A DNA stretch of 64,000 nt from an uncultured Ruminococcus sp. (lineage in GTDB: Bacteria > Bacillota > Clostridia > Oscillospirales > Ruminococcaceae): assembly GCA_947624255.1 (NCBI GenBank), contig CANQJO010000011.1, positions 1 to 64,000 on the forward strand, in the 5' to 3' direction. The notes under the pieces were generated by a model that had not been told where the DNA came from, did no database searches, and was given only the letters and a program-made list of their open reading frames with translations. Each line of letters begins with the position of its first letter. Within the stretch, counting starts at the first letter, position 1. Of the stretch, positions 34,540-43,272 are shown piece after piece. A program made the position numbers and the translations under genes.

Positions 34540-35597
34540 TATTCAGCACCTCCGATTCTTTTGATCTCCGCCAGCACCTCGGCAGGTGTGGGGATAACGC
34601 CGCCTGTTCTTCCGAAGAATTCCACAGGCTTTGAGCAGTTTATGGCAAGTTTGATATCGTCGATCATCTGTCCCATAGACATTTCAACGCTGAGGAGTTT
34701 CTTTGCACTCTGAGCAGCCTGATTTATCTCTTTCACAGGGAACGGCCACAACGTTCTCGGACGGAAAAGTCCCGCCTTGATGCCAAGGGCTCTTGCATCA
34801 TTTACTGCGGATCTAACGACTCTTGCCGTAGCGCCGAATGCACAGAGAAGAATATCACAATCATCTGTGAGATACAGCTCCGCATCAGTCTCCTCAGCCT
34901 TGATCTTTTCATATCTCTCAAAGCGGTCCATTACGGAGCTCTGGAGCTGATCGGGGCTGAGGTAAAGTGAATTGATAATGTGATGCTCTCTCTTGAATTT
35001 ATGACCGTCCGCAGCCCATGATGACTTATCATGAGCACATGGAGTTATCTCAGGAAATGAAACAGGCTCCATCATCTGACCAAGCAGTCCGTCGGCAAGG
35101 ATCATTGCGGGCATTCGGTACTGATCTGCCTTGTCAAACGCCTTCACAACGAAATCGACCATCTCCTGAACGGAGGCAGGTGCAAACACGAGTACATGGA
35201 AGTCTCCGTGTCCGAGAGCCTTAGTAGCCTGAAAGTAGTCTGCCTGTGAGGGCTGAATACCTCCCAGACCGGGGCCGCCTCTCTGAACGTTGATTATGAC
35301 CGCAGGAAGATCTGAACCGGCAAGATACGAGATCCCCTCACTTTTAAGAGAAATTCCCGGTGATGATGAAGATGTCATGGCACGAACGCCTGTTGATGCA
35401 GCGCCGAGAACCATATTTATGGCAGCGATCTCAGATTCCGCCTGTAAGAAGACACCTCCTGCCTTATGCATACGCTTTGCCATATAAGCAGCAAGCTCTG
35501 TCTGCGGAGTTATGGGATAGCCGAAGAAGCACTTGCAGCCTGCACGTATTGCTGCCTCAGCAAGAGCCTCATTGCCTTTCATAAGATTTCTTTCCAA
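34539..35597 (-). CDS. vorB: 2-oxoacid:ferredoxin oxidoreductase alpha subunit (VorB type)
   Basis: The 352-residue alpha subunit carries the pyrimidine-binding and transketolase C-terminal domains. Visible are LMKGNEALAEAAIRAGCKCF at the start, YPITPQTELAAYMAKRM near 21, and TSSSSPGISLKSEGISYLAG near 76, all typical of VorB/KorA. It begins with TTG 35597, supported by GGAG nine bases upstream; no ATG is well placed. The length and pattern are those commonly annotated as 3-methyl-2-oxobutanoate dehydrogenase subunit VorB in Clostridia. Confidence 0.9.
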   Translation of the reverse strand: MERNLMKGNEALAEAAIRAGCKCFFGYPITPQTELAAYMAKRMHKAGGVFLQAESEIAAINMVLGAASTGVRAMTSSSSPGISLKSEGISYLAGSDLPAVIINVQRGGPGLGGIQPSQADYFQATKALGHGDFHVLVFAPASVQEMVDFVVKAFDKADQYRMPAMILADGLLGQMMEPVSFPEITPCAHDKSSWAADGHKFKREHHIINSLYLSPDQLQSSVMDRFERYEKIKAEETDAELYLTDDCDILLCAFGATARVVRSAVNDARALGIKAGLFRPRTLWPFPVKEINQAAQSAKKLLSVEMSMGQMIDDIKLAINCSKPVEFFGRTGGVIPTPAEVLAEIKRIGGAE

Positions 35598-35615
35598 GCT
35601 AAACAGCTCCTTTCG

Positions 35616-35822
35616 TTATTTTTCAACGGTAATAGCACAGTCGGGACACATCATTGCACACATAGCACAGCCGATGCAGGCTGACTCATCGGTACATACG
35701 GCGAAGAAATATCCCTTTTTGTTTCGTTTTTCCTTTTGCAGCGAAACGATATTCTTAGGGCAGGCAGAAGTACACAGACCACAGCCTTTGCATCGTTCGG
35801 TAATGACTGTCATTTTTGCCAT
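35616..35822 (-). CDS. 2-oxoacid:ferredoxin oxidoreductase delta (ferredoxin) subunit
   Basis: This 68-residue ferredoxin-like protein has two [4Fe-4S] motifs, CKGCGLCTSACP near residue 11 and CIGCAMCAMMCP near 50. It passes electrons from the oxidoreductase core. It is the first gene of the delta-alpha-beta-gamma set, with AAAGGAG upstream. Confidence 0.92.
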   Translation of the reverse strand: MAKMTVITERCKGCGLCTSACPKNIVSLQKEKRNKKGYFFAVCTDESACIGCAMCAMMCPDCAITVEK

Positions 35823-35870
35823 ATATTACACTCCTTTCGGTCAGAATAAATCACCTGCGCGGAATGAAAC

Positions 35871-36527
35871 TTATCTTTCCCACGGAGGCTTTACATACAC
35901 CTTTGCAGGGAATACAGGTATGTCCGCAAGTTCAGCGCACTCCTCGGGATACACGGTAAAGGCTATCGGAAGTCCCGTTTTTGCCGAGATCTCCTGTGCA
36001 AATTTTTGCGATGCCTTAATGATCTCCGGAGTTGTTTCGCTTCCCAGATTGGTGTTGTTGACTATAGCGGTATGCTTCATTCTTGCAGCAGCCTCGATCT
36101 CGTACATAAGTGAGACAGCCTCCTCCGGCGCAGATGTCATATATCGCCTTTGATTCACCACATAGAGCATATCGGTATCGTCCTTATATGGAGAAAGCTC
36201 CTCTGCGAACCGTCCGAGAGCAAAAGCACCGGCATCGTCACCGCCTACGTCAATGATGAGATCCTCCTCATTGCCGGCAAGCTGTCCGAGATCAAATTGC
36301 AGAGACGGGATATCAAGGTTAGAATTTGCAAAATCCGGTGCGATAAGCTTTATTCCCATACTTTCAAAAAGCAGGGAGAAATCAGCCGTTCGGAAATACG
36401 GATTCACCACATCGAGATCCGCAACAGTAACGTGCCGTCCCTCACGGGAAGCATTTACCGCAAGATTTACTGCAAGGTTAGTTTTTCCCGAGCCGTAATG
36501 CCCGGTGATGATCGTTATTTTTTTCAT
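35871..36527 (-). CDS. ParA/MinD-like P-loop ATPase
   Basis: This 218-residue ATPase has the Walker A GHYGSGKTNLAVNLA at the N-terminus and ADLDVVNPYFR near 37. LIIDVGGDDAGAFALG near 91 takes the Walker B place. The GSGKT loop lacks the first lysine of the classical deviant Walker motif (KGGxGKT). It is 49 bases upstream of the ferredoxin subunit in the same orientation, so it is probably co-transcribed and could help maturation of the oxidoreductase; this is inference. ATG 36527 has AAGG upstream and matches the family start, whereas the frame is open to 36557. Confidence 0.75.
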   Translation of the reverse strand: MKKITIITGHYGSGKTNLAVNLAVNASREGRHVTVADLDVVNPYFRTADFSLLFESMGIKLIAPDFANSNLDIPSLQFDLGQLAGNEEDLIIDVGGDDAGAFALGRFAEELSPYKDDTDMLYVVNQRRYMTSAPEEAVSLMYEIEAAARMKHTAIVNNTNLGSETTPEIIKASQKFAQEISAKTGLPIAFTVYPEECAELADIPVFPAKVYVKPPWER

Positions 36528-36613
36528 ATTTACCTTCCTGTACCGTAAAGAACTCACAAAATCATTATAACACAGTCAGGAGAAAAATGCAACATCAGAT
36601 CGGCAAAATGAAT

Positions 36614-36636
36614 CCCCGGTCTTTTTCTGACCGGGG
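36614..36636 (-). terminator. Hairpin after acpP
   Basis: CCCCGGTC and GACCGGGG form a perfect eight-base stem. On the minus strand it is followed by ATTCATTTTG, only weakly U-rich, so it is a possible terminator of the fatty-acid operon. Confidence 0.45.
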
Positions 36637-36733
36637 ACACGCTTTCATACTGATCTACCGAACGCTGACAGCTCTTCGGACAAAAGCTTGTCTGTCCGCA
36701 GTATCTGCCGCACCTCAGGAGATCGGTACAATA

Positions 36734-36979
36734 TTACTCCGCATCCTCAGATTCGGAATTCTTCTCGATGTAGCTTACGATATCGCCTACCGTTTTGATC
36801 TCCTCAACAGCCTCGTCGGGGATAGAAAGATCAAATTCGTCCTCAATAGTTGTGATAAGATCGACAACATCAAGTGAATCTGCACCGAGATCGTCCTGAA
36901 TGTTAGCCTCAGCAGTTACCTCTCCCCCATCAACACCAAGCTGTTCAGCAATAATGTCCTTGAGCTTTTCAAAAATCAT
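36734..36979 (-). CDS. acpP: Acyl carrier protein
   Basis: AcpP carries growing acyl chains on a 4'-phosphopantetheine arm. The 81-residue acidic protein has the attachment site in [14 protein letters not shown], Ser at about residue 35. The start ATG has GGAGG upstream. It lies about 150 bases downstream of accA at the distal end of the fatty-acid cluster instead of near fabD/fabH, where it is commonly found. Confidence 0.95.
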   Translation of the reverse strand: MIFEKLKDIIAEQLGVDGGEVTAEANIQDDLGADSLDVVDLITTIEDEFDLSIPDEAVEEIKTVGDIVSYIEKNSESEDAE

Positions 36980-37133
36980 GATAATTTCCTCCTTTTGATT
37001 ATACGCAGGATAATGCGTTATACACAGACCGACACCATACAGACAGTATTCTTATCGGAAATTATCTGCCCTAACCTTGTTCACAGCAAAGCTGTGCATA
37101 TCGGCTTTTCAGCCGGTCTGCTACAAAAACGGA

Positions 37134-37940
37134 TCATTCTGAGAACTCACCGATTTTTCTAAATTTAGTATAACGTTCTTTTAGCAAAACGTCAATATCT
37201 TTTTCACATTTTTTTGAAATAATACATGACAAATATTCTTTAATATTTTCTGAAATTTTGTCTAAATCGTTATGTGCCCCTCCGAGAGGCTCCTCGATGA
37301 TCGCTTCGGCAACGCCCAGATGAACGAGATCCTCCGCAGTAGTACGCATAATTTCGCACGCTTCCTGTTCCCGTGAGGCATCTTTCCACAGGATGCTCGC
37401 AAATCCTCTCGGTGACAACACCGAGTAGCTTGCGTTCTGAAGGACTGCAAGCTCATCGCATACGCCGAGAGCGAGTGCTCCGCCGCTGCCGCCCTCTCCG
37501 AGTACGATCGAGATTATGGGAGTGCGCAGCGTCATGAACTCAGCGATGTTTTTTGCGATTGCCTCTCCCTGACCACGTTCCTCAGCCGCAATGCCGCAGA
37601 ATGCTCCGGGAGTGTCTATGAGACATACGATCGGTCGGTGAAACTTCTCTGCCTGCCTTGCAAGCCTGAGAGCCTTTCTATAGCCCTCCGGGTGAGGCAT
37701 GGCAAAGTTACACTCCTTGTTTTCGGTAATGTCTCTGCCCTTGACTATACCGATGACCGTTACCGGTCTGTTGTCAAGACGAGCTACACCGCCGATAACA
37801 GCCTTGTCGTCACCGTAGAGTCTGTCTCCGTGCATCTCATAAAAGTCCGTAAAAATGAGGGGAATATAGTCCCTGACGGTCGGTCTGCCCTTCGTGTGAA
37901 CGATCTGAAGACGCTCCCAAGCAGTTTTTTTCTCGTCCAT
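37134..37940 (-). CDS. accA: Acetyl-CoA carboxylase carboxyltransferase alpha AccA
   Basis: AccA with AccD transfers the carboxyl from biotin to acetyl-CoA, making malonyl-CoA. The 268-residue protein shows RPTVRDYIPLIFTDFYEMHG near 20, FAMPHPEGYRKALRLARQAE near 78, and PIVCLIDTPGAFCGIAAEERG near 103. GEGGSGGALALGVCD follows near 148. It is shorter at the N-terminus than the E. coli protein, as often seen in Clostridia. It starts five bases after the accD stop. Confidence 0.95.
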   Translation of the reverse strand: MDEKKTAWERLQIVHTKGRPTVRDYIPLIFTDFYEMHGDRLYGDDKAVIGGVARLDNRPVTVIGIVKGRDITENKECNFAMPHPEGYRKALRLARQAEKFHRPIVCLIDTPGAFCGIAAEERGQGEAIAKNIAEFMTLRTPIISIVLGEGGSGGALALGVCDELAVLQNASYSVLSPRGFASILWKDASREQEACEIMRTTAEDLVHLGVAEAIIEEPLGGAHNDLDKISENIKEYLSCIISKKCEKDIDVLLKERYTKFRKIGEFSE

Positions 37941-37945
37941 GGGTA

Positions 37946-38788
37946 TCAGACCTCCTTTTTATTATAGCCGTGGAGTTTCAGCAGATGTGAGAGTACACTG
38001 CGCATTTTCCTGCGTTCGACGATCATATCTATAAATCCCTTATCGAGCATAAATTCCGCAAGCTGAAAATCCTCCGGAAGTCTCTGTTTGATCGTACTCT
38101 CGATAACACGTCTGCCGGCAAATCCTATAAGAATTTTCGGCTCGGCTATGATGACATCTCCCAGTGAGGCAAAGCTTGCGGTAACACCTCCTGTGGTAGG
38201 ATCTGTGAGGACGGTGATATACAGTCCTCCCTTGTCACTGTGGAGCTTTACCGCTCCCGAAGTCTTAGCCATCTGCATCAGAGAGACTATTCCCTCCTGC
38301 ATACGTGCTCCGCCGGAGCAGGTAAACATCACCACGGGCAAATTGTTATCTGCGGCATATTCAAAGGCACGTGCGATCTTTTCGCCCACAACGCTTCCCA
38401 TAGAGCCCATCATATACCGTGAGTCCATAACGCCTATCACCACCGGAGAGCCCTTTATCAGTGCCGTTCCCGTGACAACAGCGTCATTCAGACCTGTCTC
38501 TTCACGCAGCGCCTCCTGCTTTTCGGTATAATCCGGAAAGTCGATCGGGTCGCCGCTTTTCATATCGGCATCAAACTCATGAAAGCTCTCCTTATCAACG
38601 GTAATGCCGATCCTCTCCGCAGCAGAAAGTCTGCCGTGATAGTTGCAGGCAGGGCACACTCTGTGAAGCTCCTCATATCTCGGCATAGGAACGGCTGTCT
38701 GGCATCTCGGGCATTTGAATACGGGAGTTTTTTCCTCCTCATCGTCGTTGAAGCGCTTCTTCACGACCTTAAAAAAATCTTCAAGCAT
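37946..38788 (-). CDS. accD: Acetyl-CoA carboxylase carboxyltransferase beta AccD
   Basis: This 280-residue beta subunit has the N-terminal four-cysteine zinc ribbon (CPRCQTAVP and CPACNYHG, residues 25-47). The crotonase-like core has MGSMGSVVGEKIARA, FTCSGGARMQEG near 157, and TDPTTGGVTASFA near 190. The start has GGAGG upstream. Confidence 0.95.
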   Translation of the reverse strand: MLEDFFKVVKKRFNDDEEEKTPVFKCPRCQTAVPMPRYEELHRVCPACNYHGRLSAAERIGITVDKESFHEFDADMKSGDPIDFPDYTEKQEALREETGLNDAVVTGTALIKGSPVVIGVMDSRYMMGSMGSVVGEKIARAFEYAADNNLPVVMFTCSGGARMQEGIVSLMQMAKTSGAVKLHSDKGGLYITVLTDPTTGGVTASFASLGDVIIAEPKILIGFAGRRVIESTIKQRLPEDFQLAEFMLDKGFIDMIVERRKMRSVLSHLLKLHGYNKKEV

Positions 38789-38841
38789 CTATACTAACCT
38801 CCGTACAAACCGTGCTGCTGATACAACAAAGAACAGCAGGA

Positions 38842-40203
38842 TCAGCGATCCGCTTTTTTGCGCTCTTCCATGTAGCGGTTCAAAAAGCCGTTATCATAGC
38901 AGCCGTTTCTGAACTCCGGACGCTTGATTATCTCAAGCTGAAAATCTATGTTGGTGTCAACGCCCTCCACGATAAATTCAGACAGTGCCCATTTCATCTT
39001 ATTTATGGCGTCCTCTCTGTCAGAGCCGTGAGCGATGAGCTTACTTATCATGGAATCATAGTAGGGAGTTATGGTATATCCCTGATAAACTGCGCCGTCG
39101 ATGCGTATTCCCGGCCCTCCCGGAACATACAGAGCGGTTATCGTTCCCGGTGACGGACGGAAATTAAGCGCCGGATTCTCCGCATTTATACGGCATTCGA
39201 TAGCATGACCACGCATTTTTACATCTTTCTGTTTCAGTTTGAGAGGAAGTCCTGCGGCTATCTCGATCTGAGCCTTTACAAGGTCAAAGCCCGTTACCTC
39301 TTCGGTAATGGGATGCTCCACCTGTATACGGGTGTTCATCTCCATAAAGAAGAAATCCCTGTTTTCGTCCACGAGAAACTCTATCGTTCCGGCATTATAG
39401 TAGCCTGCCTGCTTTGCGGCGGTCACGGCAGCCCTGCCCATTTTCTCCCTGAGAGCATCATCGACCACCGGACTCGGGCACTCCTCAAGCACCTTCTGAT
39501 TTCTCCGCTGCATAGAGCAGTCACGTTCGCCCAAATAGATGCAGTTTCCCTGCTTGTCAGCGATTATCTGTATCTCCACGTGATGCGGATCTACAAGCAG
39601 TTTTTCTATATAGACGGAATCATCCCCAAAGAAGTTCTTCGCCTCCTGACGGGCAGCAGTTACCTGAGCCTCCAGCTCTTCGGGAGTGTCAACACGGCGT
39701 ATACCGCGTCCTCCTCCTCCGGCAGAAGCCTTCACCAACACGGGATATCCTGCATTTTCAGCGATCCTGCGTGCCTCGTCCATAGAAGACACTGCGCCGT
39801 TTGAGCCGGGAATAACTCTGACTCCTGCGGCATTCATAGTCTCCTTGGCTGCTGCTTTGTCTCCGAGCATCTCGATAGACTCCGGCGATGGACCGATAAA
39901 TTCAATGCCGTTGTCACGGCACAGCCGGGCGAATTCGGCGTTCTCCGACAGAAATCCGAATCCGGGGTGGATCGCCTCCGCCCCCGTGTTGAGCGCTGCC
40001 TGAATAACAGCGTTCATATTCAGATAGCTTTCTTTCGTGGCAGGAGGTCCTATACACACTGCCTCGTCAGCGATCTGCGCATGAAGAGAGTTCCTGTCAG
40101 CAGTGGAATATACAGCAACGCACCGCACACCAAGCTCACGGCACGCACGTATTATCCTGACAGCGATCTCCCCCCTGTTGGCGATCAGTATTTTTTTGAA
40201 CAT
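38842..40203 (-). CDS. accC: Biotin carboxylase AccC
   Basis: AccC carboxylates biotin with ATP and bicarbonate. The 453-residue ATP-grasp enzyme starts MFKKILIANRGEIAVRIIRA and has the nucleotide loop KASAGGGGRGIR near 158. EMNTRIQVEHPITEEVTGFD lies near 285, and a C-terminal GHAIECRINAE. ATG 40203 is preferred over 40212 because GGA then lies eight bases upstream and the family start fits. Confidence 0.95.
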   Translation of the reverse strand: MFKKILIANRGEIAVRIIRACRELGVRCVAVYSTADRNSLHAQIADEAVCIGPPATKESYLNMNAVIQAALNTGAEAIHPGFGFLSENAEFARLCRDNGIEFIGPSPESIEMLGDKAAAKETMNAAGVRVIPGSNGAVSSMDEARRIAENAGYPVLVKASAGGGGRGIRRVDTPEELEAQVTAARQEAKNFFGDDSVYIEKLLVDPHHVEIQIIADKQGNCIYLGERDCSMQRRNQKVLEECPSPVVDDALREKMGRAAVTAAKQAGYYNAGTIEFLVDENRDFFFMEMNTRIQVEHPITEEVTGFDLVKAQIEIAAGLPLKLKQKDVKMRGHAIECRINAENPALNFRPSPGTITALYVPGGPGIRIDGAVYQGYTITPYYDSMISKLIAHGSDREDAINKMKWALSEFIVEGVDTNIDFQLEIIKRPEFRNGCYDNGFLNRYMEERKKADR

Positions 40204-40204
40204 T

Positions 40205-40657
40205 TCACTCATCCTTATTTGAATCTGTCACTACAAAAGTGATCTCACAGGCAACAGCTCTTCTGCCGTTCACGGTTGCGACAGCTTTTCCCGTGCCGAC
40301 AGGACCTCTCTGACGGATGATCTCCACCTCAAGGTCAAGTGTGTCTCCGGGAAGCACCTGCTTGCGGAATTTAGCCTTATCAATGCCTCCGAAGAGAGCG
40401 ATCCTATCCTTGTATTCAGGCTTTGAAAGTATGCAGACCGCTCCTGCCTGGGCGAGCATCTCTATTATCAGCACACCGGGAGTTACCGGATATGCAGGAA
40501 AATGTCCCTTGAACCAGAATTCGTCCTCCCTGATATGTTTTCTTGCCTTTACCCTTACACCTGTTTCGAGTTCAATTATTTCATCGATCAGTAGAAACGG
40601 ATCTCTGTGTGGTATGACCTCCATGATCTGTTCCCTGTTCATGAGTATTTCTGACAT
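40205..40657 (-). CDS. fabZ: 3-hydroxyacyl-ACP dehydratase FabZ
   Basis: FabZ dehydrates 3-hydroxyacyl-ACP. The 150-residue hot-dog protein has IPHRDPFLLIDEI near 14, with the catalytic His in FKGHFPAYPVTPGVLIIEML near 50 and the Glu within it. ATG 40657 has GGAG nine bases upstream; ATG 40666 abuts the ribosome binding site. It ends two bases before accC. Confidence 0.94.
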   Translation of the reverse strand: MSEILMNREQIMEVIPHRDPFLLIDEIIELETGVRVKARKHIREDEFWFKGHFPAYPVTPGVLIIEMLAQAGAVCILSKPEYKDRIALFGGIDKAKFRKQVLPGDTLDLEVEIIRQRGPVGTGKAVATVNGRRAVACEITFVVTDSNKDE

Positions 40658-40748
40658 AACCGTCATCTCCTTTTAGATATAAATTTTTCAGCCTGACTTT
40701 GTCGGGCAATATAGACCTGCTTTGGTGCTAATCGGTCAGAGCCGAATG

Positions 40749-41210
40749 TTACGCCTGCTTTATCACCATTATGGGCTGATCGAATTCCACAGCCTGACCA
40801 TCGGAAACGAGAATTTTTTCAACAACTCCGTTGTAGTCGGACTGTATCTCGTTCATCAACTTCATGGACTCTATTATCATGATGACATCGCCCTTTTTAA
40901 CAGAGTCTCCTGCCTTTACAAACGGCGGCTTGCCCGGAGCGGGCGCAGCATAGAACGTTCCGACTATGGGAGATCTCACTACATTGCCGCTTATCTCCTC
41001 GCTCTTTTCAGTCTGACTTTCCTGAACAGCCGCCACTGCTGCCGGAGCTGCCGTCGGCGGCATTACCGGCGGCGGAGGGCATTTCTTTCCCTTGATAGTT
41101 ATGCTGTCCTGTCCGCTTGTTATGGTTATTTCGGAAAGCTCCTTATCTCGGACGATATCTGCAAGCTCAGAGATAGTCTCAATATCAAACCGGTCGTAAA
41201 TTTTGTCCAT
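40749..41210 (-). CDS. accB: Biotin carboxyl carrier protein AccB
   Basis: AccB carries the biotin of acetyl-CoA carboxylase. The 153 residues have an N-terminal helical region, a Pro/Ala-rich linker (about 55-75: PPPVMPPTAAPAAVAAV) and the C-terminal biotinyl domain. The modified lysine is in IIESMKLMNEI near 116. Its ATG overlaps the fabF stop as TAATG. Confidence 0.95.
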   Translation of the reverse strand: MDKIYDRFDIETISELADIVRDKELSEITITSGQDSITIKGKKCPPPPVMPPTAAPAAVAAVQESQTEKSEEISGNVVRSPIVGTFYAAPAPGKPPFVKAGDSVKKGDVIMIIESMKLMNEIQSDYNGVVEKILVSDGQAVEFDQPIMVIKQA

Positions 41211-42472
41211 TATTTTGCCTCCTGTACCTTTTTGAAGCAGAGAGTAGCGTTATGCCCGCCGAAACCGAGAGAATTTGACAGCGCAGCACGAACCTCCTGA
41301 GTTATATTTTTCTCAGTGCAGTAATCAAGATCGCACTCCTCATCGGGGACTTTATATCCCACAGTACGGTGAATGAATCCCTCGCTGATTGATTTTGCCG
41401 TAACAATAGCCTCTACCGCACCGGCAGCGCCTAAAAGATGACCTATCATCGACTTTGTGGAATTTATTTTTACCTTGTAGGCATCGTCCCCGAAAGCAAG
41501 CTTTATGGCGGCAGTCTCATATTTGTCATTCAGTCCGGTAGATGTGCCGTGTGCGTTTATATAGTCAACATCAGACGGCTTAAGACCTGCCTCCTGCATT
41601 GCAAGGGACATTCCCATTCCGGCAGCCTCGCCTGTAGGCATGGGAGAGGTCATATGATAGCCGTCACAGGTAGCTCCGTAGCCGGCAAGCTCCGCATAGA
41701 TGTGTGCGCCTCTTGCCTTGGCGTGTTCAAACTCCTCAAGGACGATCACGCCGCTGCCCTGTCCGAGAACGAATCCGCTGCGCTCCTTGTCGAACGGGAT
41801 CGAAGCACGCTCGAGATCATCCGATTTTGTGAGAGCCTTCATGTTTGCGAATCCGCCGTAGGTGAATTCTACGTTAGTGGCTTCCGTACCTCCGGCAAGA
41901 CATACATCAAGGTAGCCGTCTTTTATTTTGCGGAATGCCTCGCCAATGGAATGTGTTCCCGAAGCGCAGGCTGATGAAACGTCAAAATTAGCTCCTCTGA
42001 AGCCTGTCTTCATGGATATCATTCCCGAAGCCATGTTCGAGATCATCATGGGAATATAGAATACCGAGATCCTGCCCGGTCCTTTTTCAAGATACTTTTC
42101 GTATTCCGACAGTGTCAGGTCGATGCCGCCGATGCCCGAGCCGACCATTACTCCTGCTCTGTACGGATCAATATCCGAGAAATCGCTCCCCGAATCAGTC
42201 AATGCCTCATGAGCGGCTGCAACGGCAAATTTCGTGAATGTATCCATGCGCTTGGCTTCTTTCTTATCGAAGCAGCCTTTCACATCGTAGTAGTCCTCTT
42301 CATTGAAGTCACGGACGATGCCGGCAATTTTTACGCCGGTGCGTTCGGTATTGACGCCGTCAATGAAGGAGAAACCTATCCTGTTGGCTTTTATGCCCTC
42401 CCAGAATTTATCAACACCCGTACCGAGAGGCGTAACAGCTCCCAGTCCGGTAATAACAACTCTTCTGCTCAT
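41210..42472 (-). CDS. fabF: 3-oxoacyl-ACP synthase II FabF
   Basis: FabF is the elongation condensing enzyme. The 420-residue thiolase-fold protein has the catalytic triad Cys in SSACASGTHSIGEA near 167, His in NAHGTSTGLND near 307 and His in KSMIGHLLGAAGAVE near 343. The start VVITGLGAVTPLGTG is typical. It lies 22 bases after fabG. Confidence 0.96.
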   Translation of the reverse strand: MSRRVVITGLGAVTPLGTGVDKFWEGIKANRIGFSFIDGVNTERTGVKIAGIVRDFNEEDYYDVKGCFDKKEAKRMDTFTKFAVAAAHEALTDSGSDFSDIDPYRAGVMVGSGIGGIDLTLSEYEKYLEKGPGRISVFYIPMMISNMASGMISMKTGFRGANFDVSSACASGTHSIGEAFRKIKDGYLDVCLAGGTEATNVEFTYGGFANMKALTKSDDLERASIPFDKERSGFVLGQGSGVIVLEEFEHAKARGAHIYAELAGYGATCDGYHMTSPMPTGEAAGMGMSLAMQEAGLKPSDVDYINAHGTSTGLNDKYETAAIKLAFGDDAYKVKINSTKSMIGHLLGAAGAVEAIVTAKSISEGFIHRTVGYKVPDEECDLDYCTEKNITQEVRAALSNSLGFGGHNATLCFKKVQEAK

Positions 42473-42494
42473 AAAAATTTACACTCCTGTTGAA

Positions 42495-43235
42495 TCACAT
42501 TGAAAGTCCGCCGGAGATCTCTATCACCTGTCCGGTAACGTAAGAAGCATCCTTTGAGACAAGGAACGATACGACTGATGCGATCTCCTCCGGCTCGCCG
42601 TATCTGCGCATTGCCACAGCCTCAAGCATTTTTTCCTTAAGCTCATCGGAAAGCACATCCGTCATGGGTGTGTGGATAAATCCGGGAGCTACGGCGTTGC
42701 AGGTAATATTTTTCCTGCCGTATTCCTTTGCAACGGTCTTTGTCATACCGATTATAGCCGCCTTTGATGCAGAGTAGTTCACCTGACCGGGATTTCCGTA
42801 AAGTCCGGCAACTGATGAAACATTCACGATACTGCCGTGCTTCTGCTTCATCATCACGGGACAAACGTGCTTCATCATATTGTAGACACTCTTCTGATTT
42901 ACTGCGATGACTGCATCATAGCTGTCCTCGCCCATACGTGCAAGGAGGCTGTCCTTAGTGATGCCTGCGTTGTTCACGAGAGCGTCAATGCTGCCCATTT
43001 GTTCCTTTACCTGCTTCACCATATCCTCGCACTGATCGAATTTTGAAACGTCTGCGGCAAAGCACTCGGCTTTCACGCCGAAAGCTCTGCACTCCTGCGC
43101 AACTGCAAGAGCCTTTTCCTTATCGCTGTCGCCGGGTAAATGATTTATCGCCACATCAAAGCCGTCCTGTGCAAGTCTTTTGGCAATGCACGCTCCGATG
43201 CCCTGTGATGCGCCTGTAACTAATGCTGTCGCCAT
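42495..43235 (-). CDS. fabG: 3-oxoacyl-ACP reductase FabG
   Basis: FabG is an NADPH-dependent short-chain dehydrogenase that reduces 3-oxoacyl-ACP. The 246 residues have the cofactor loop TGASQGIGACIA near 8, NNAGIT near 88, and the Ser-Tyr-Lys triad in VNVSSVAGLYGNPGQVNYSA followed by SKAA. Its position between fabK and fabF identifies it among the many SDR proteins. Confidence 0.95.
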   Translation of the reverse strand: MATALVTGASQGIGACIAKRLAQDGFDVAINHLPGDSDKEKALAVAQECRAFGVKAECFAADVSKFDQCEDMVKQVKEQMGSIDALVNNAGITKDSLLARMGEDSYDAVIAVNQKSVYNMMKHVCPVMMKQKHGSIVNVSSVAGLYGNPGQVNYSASKAAIIGMTKTVAKEYGRKNITCNAVAPGFIHTPMTDVLSDELKEKMLEAVAMRRYGEPEEIASVVSFLVSKDASYVTGQVIEISGGLSM

Positions 43236-43272
43236 GAATATTCCTCCTGTTATTCCGGTATTTTTATGGGAT

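Noticed and set aside
36647-36732. Possible third copy of repeat family 1
   Set aside because: Only the outer TACTGATCT-like ends resemble the family; the interior does not match, so I did not call it.
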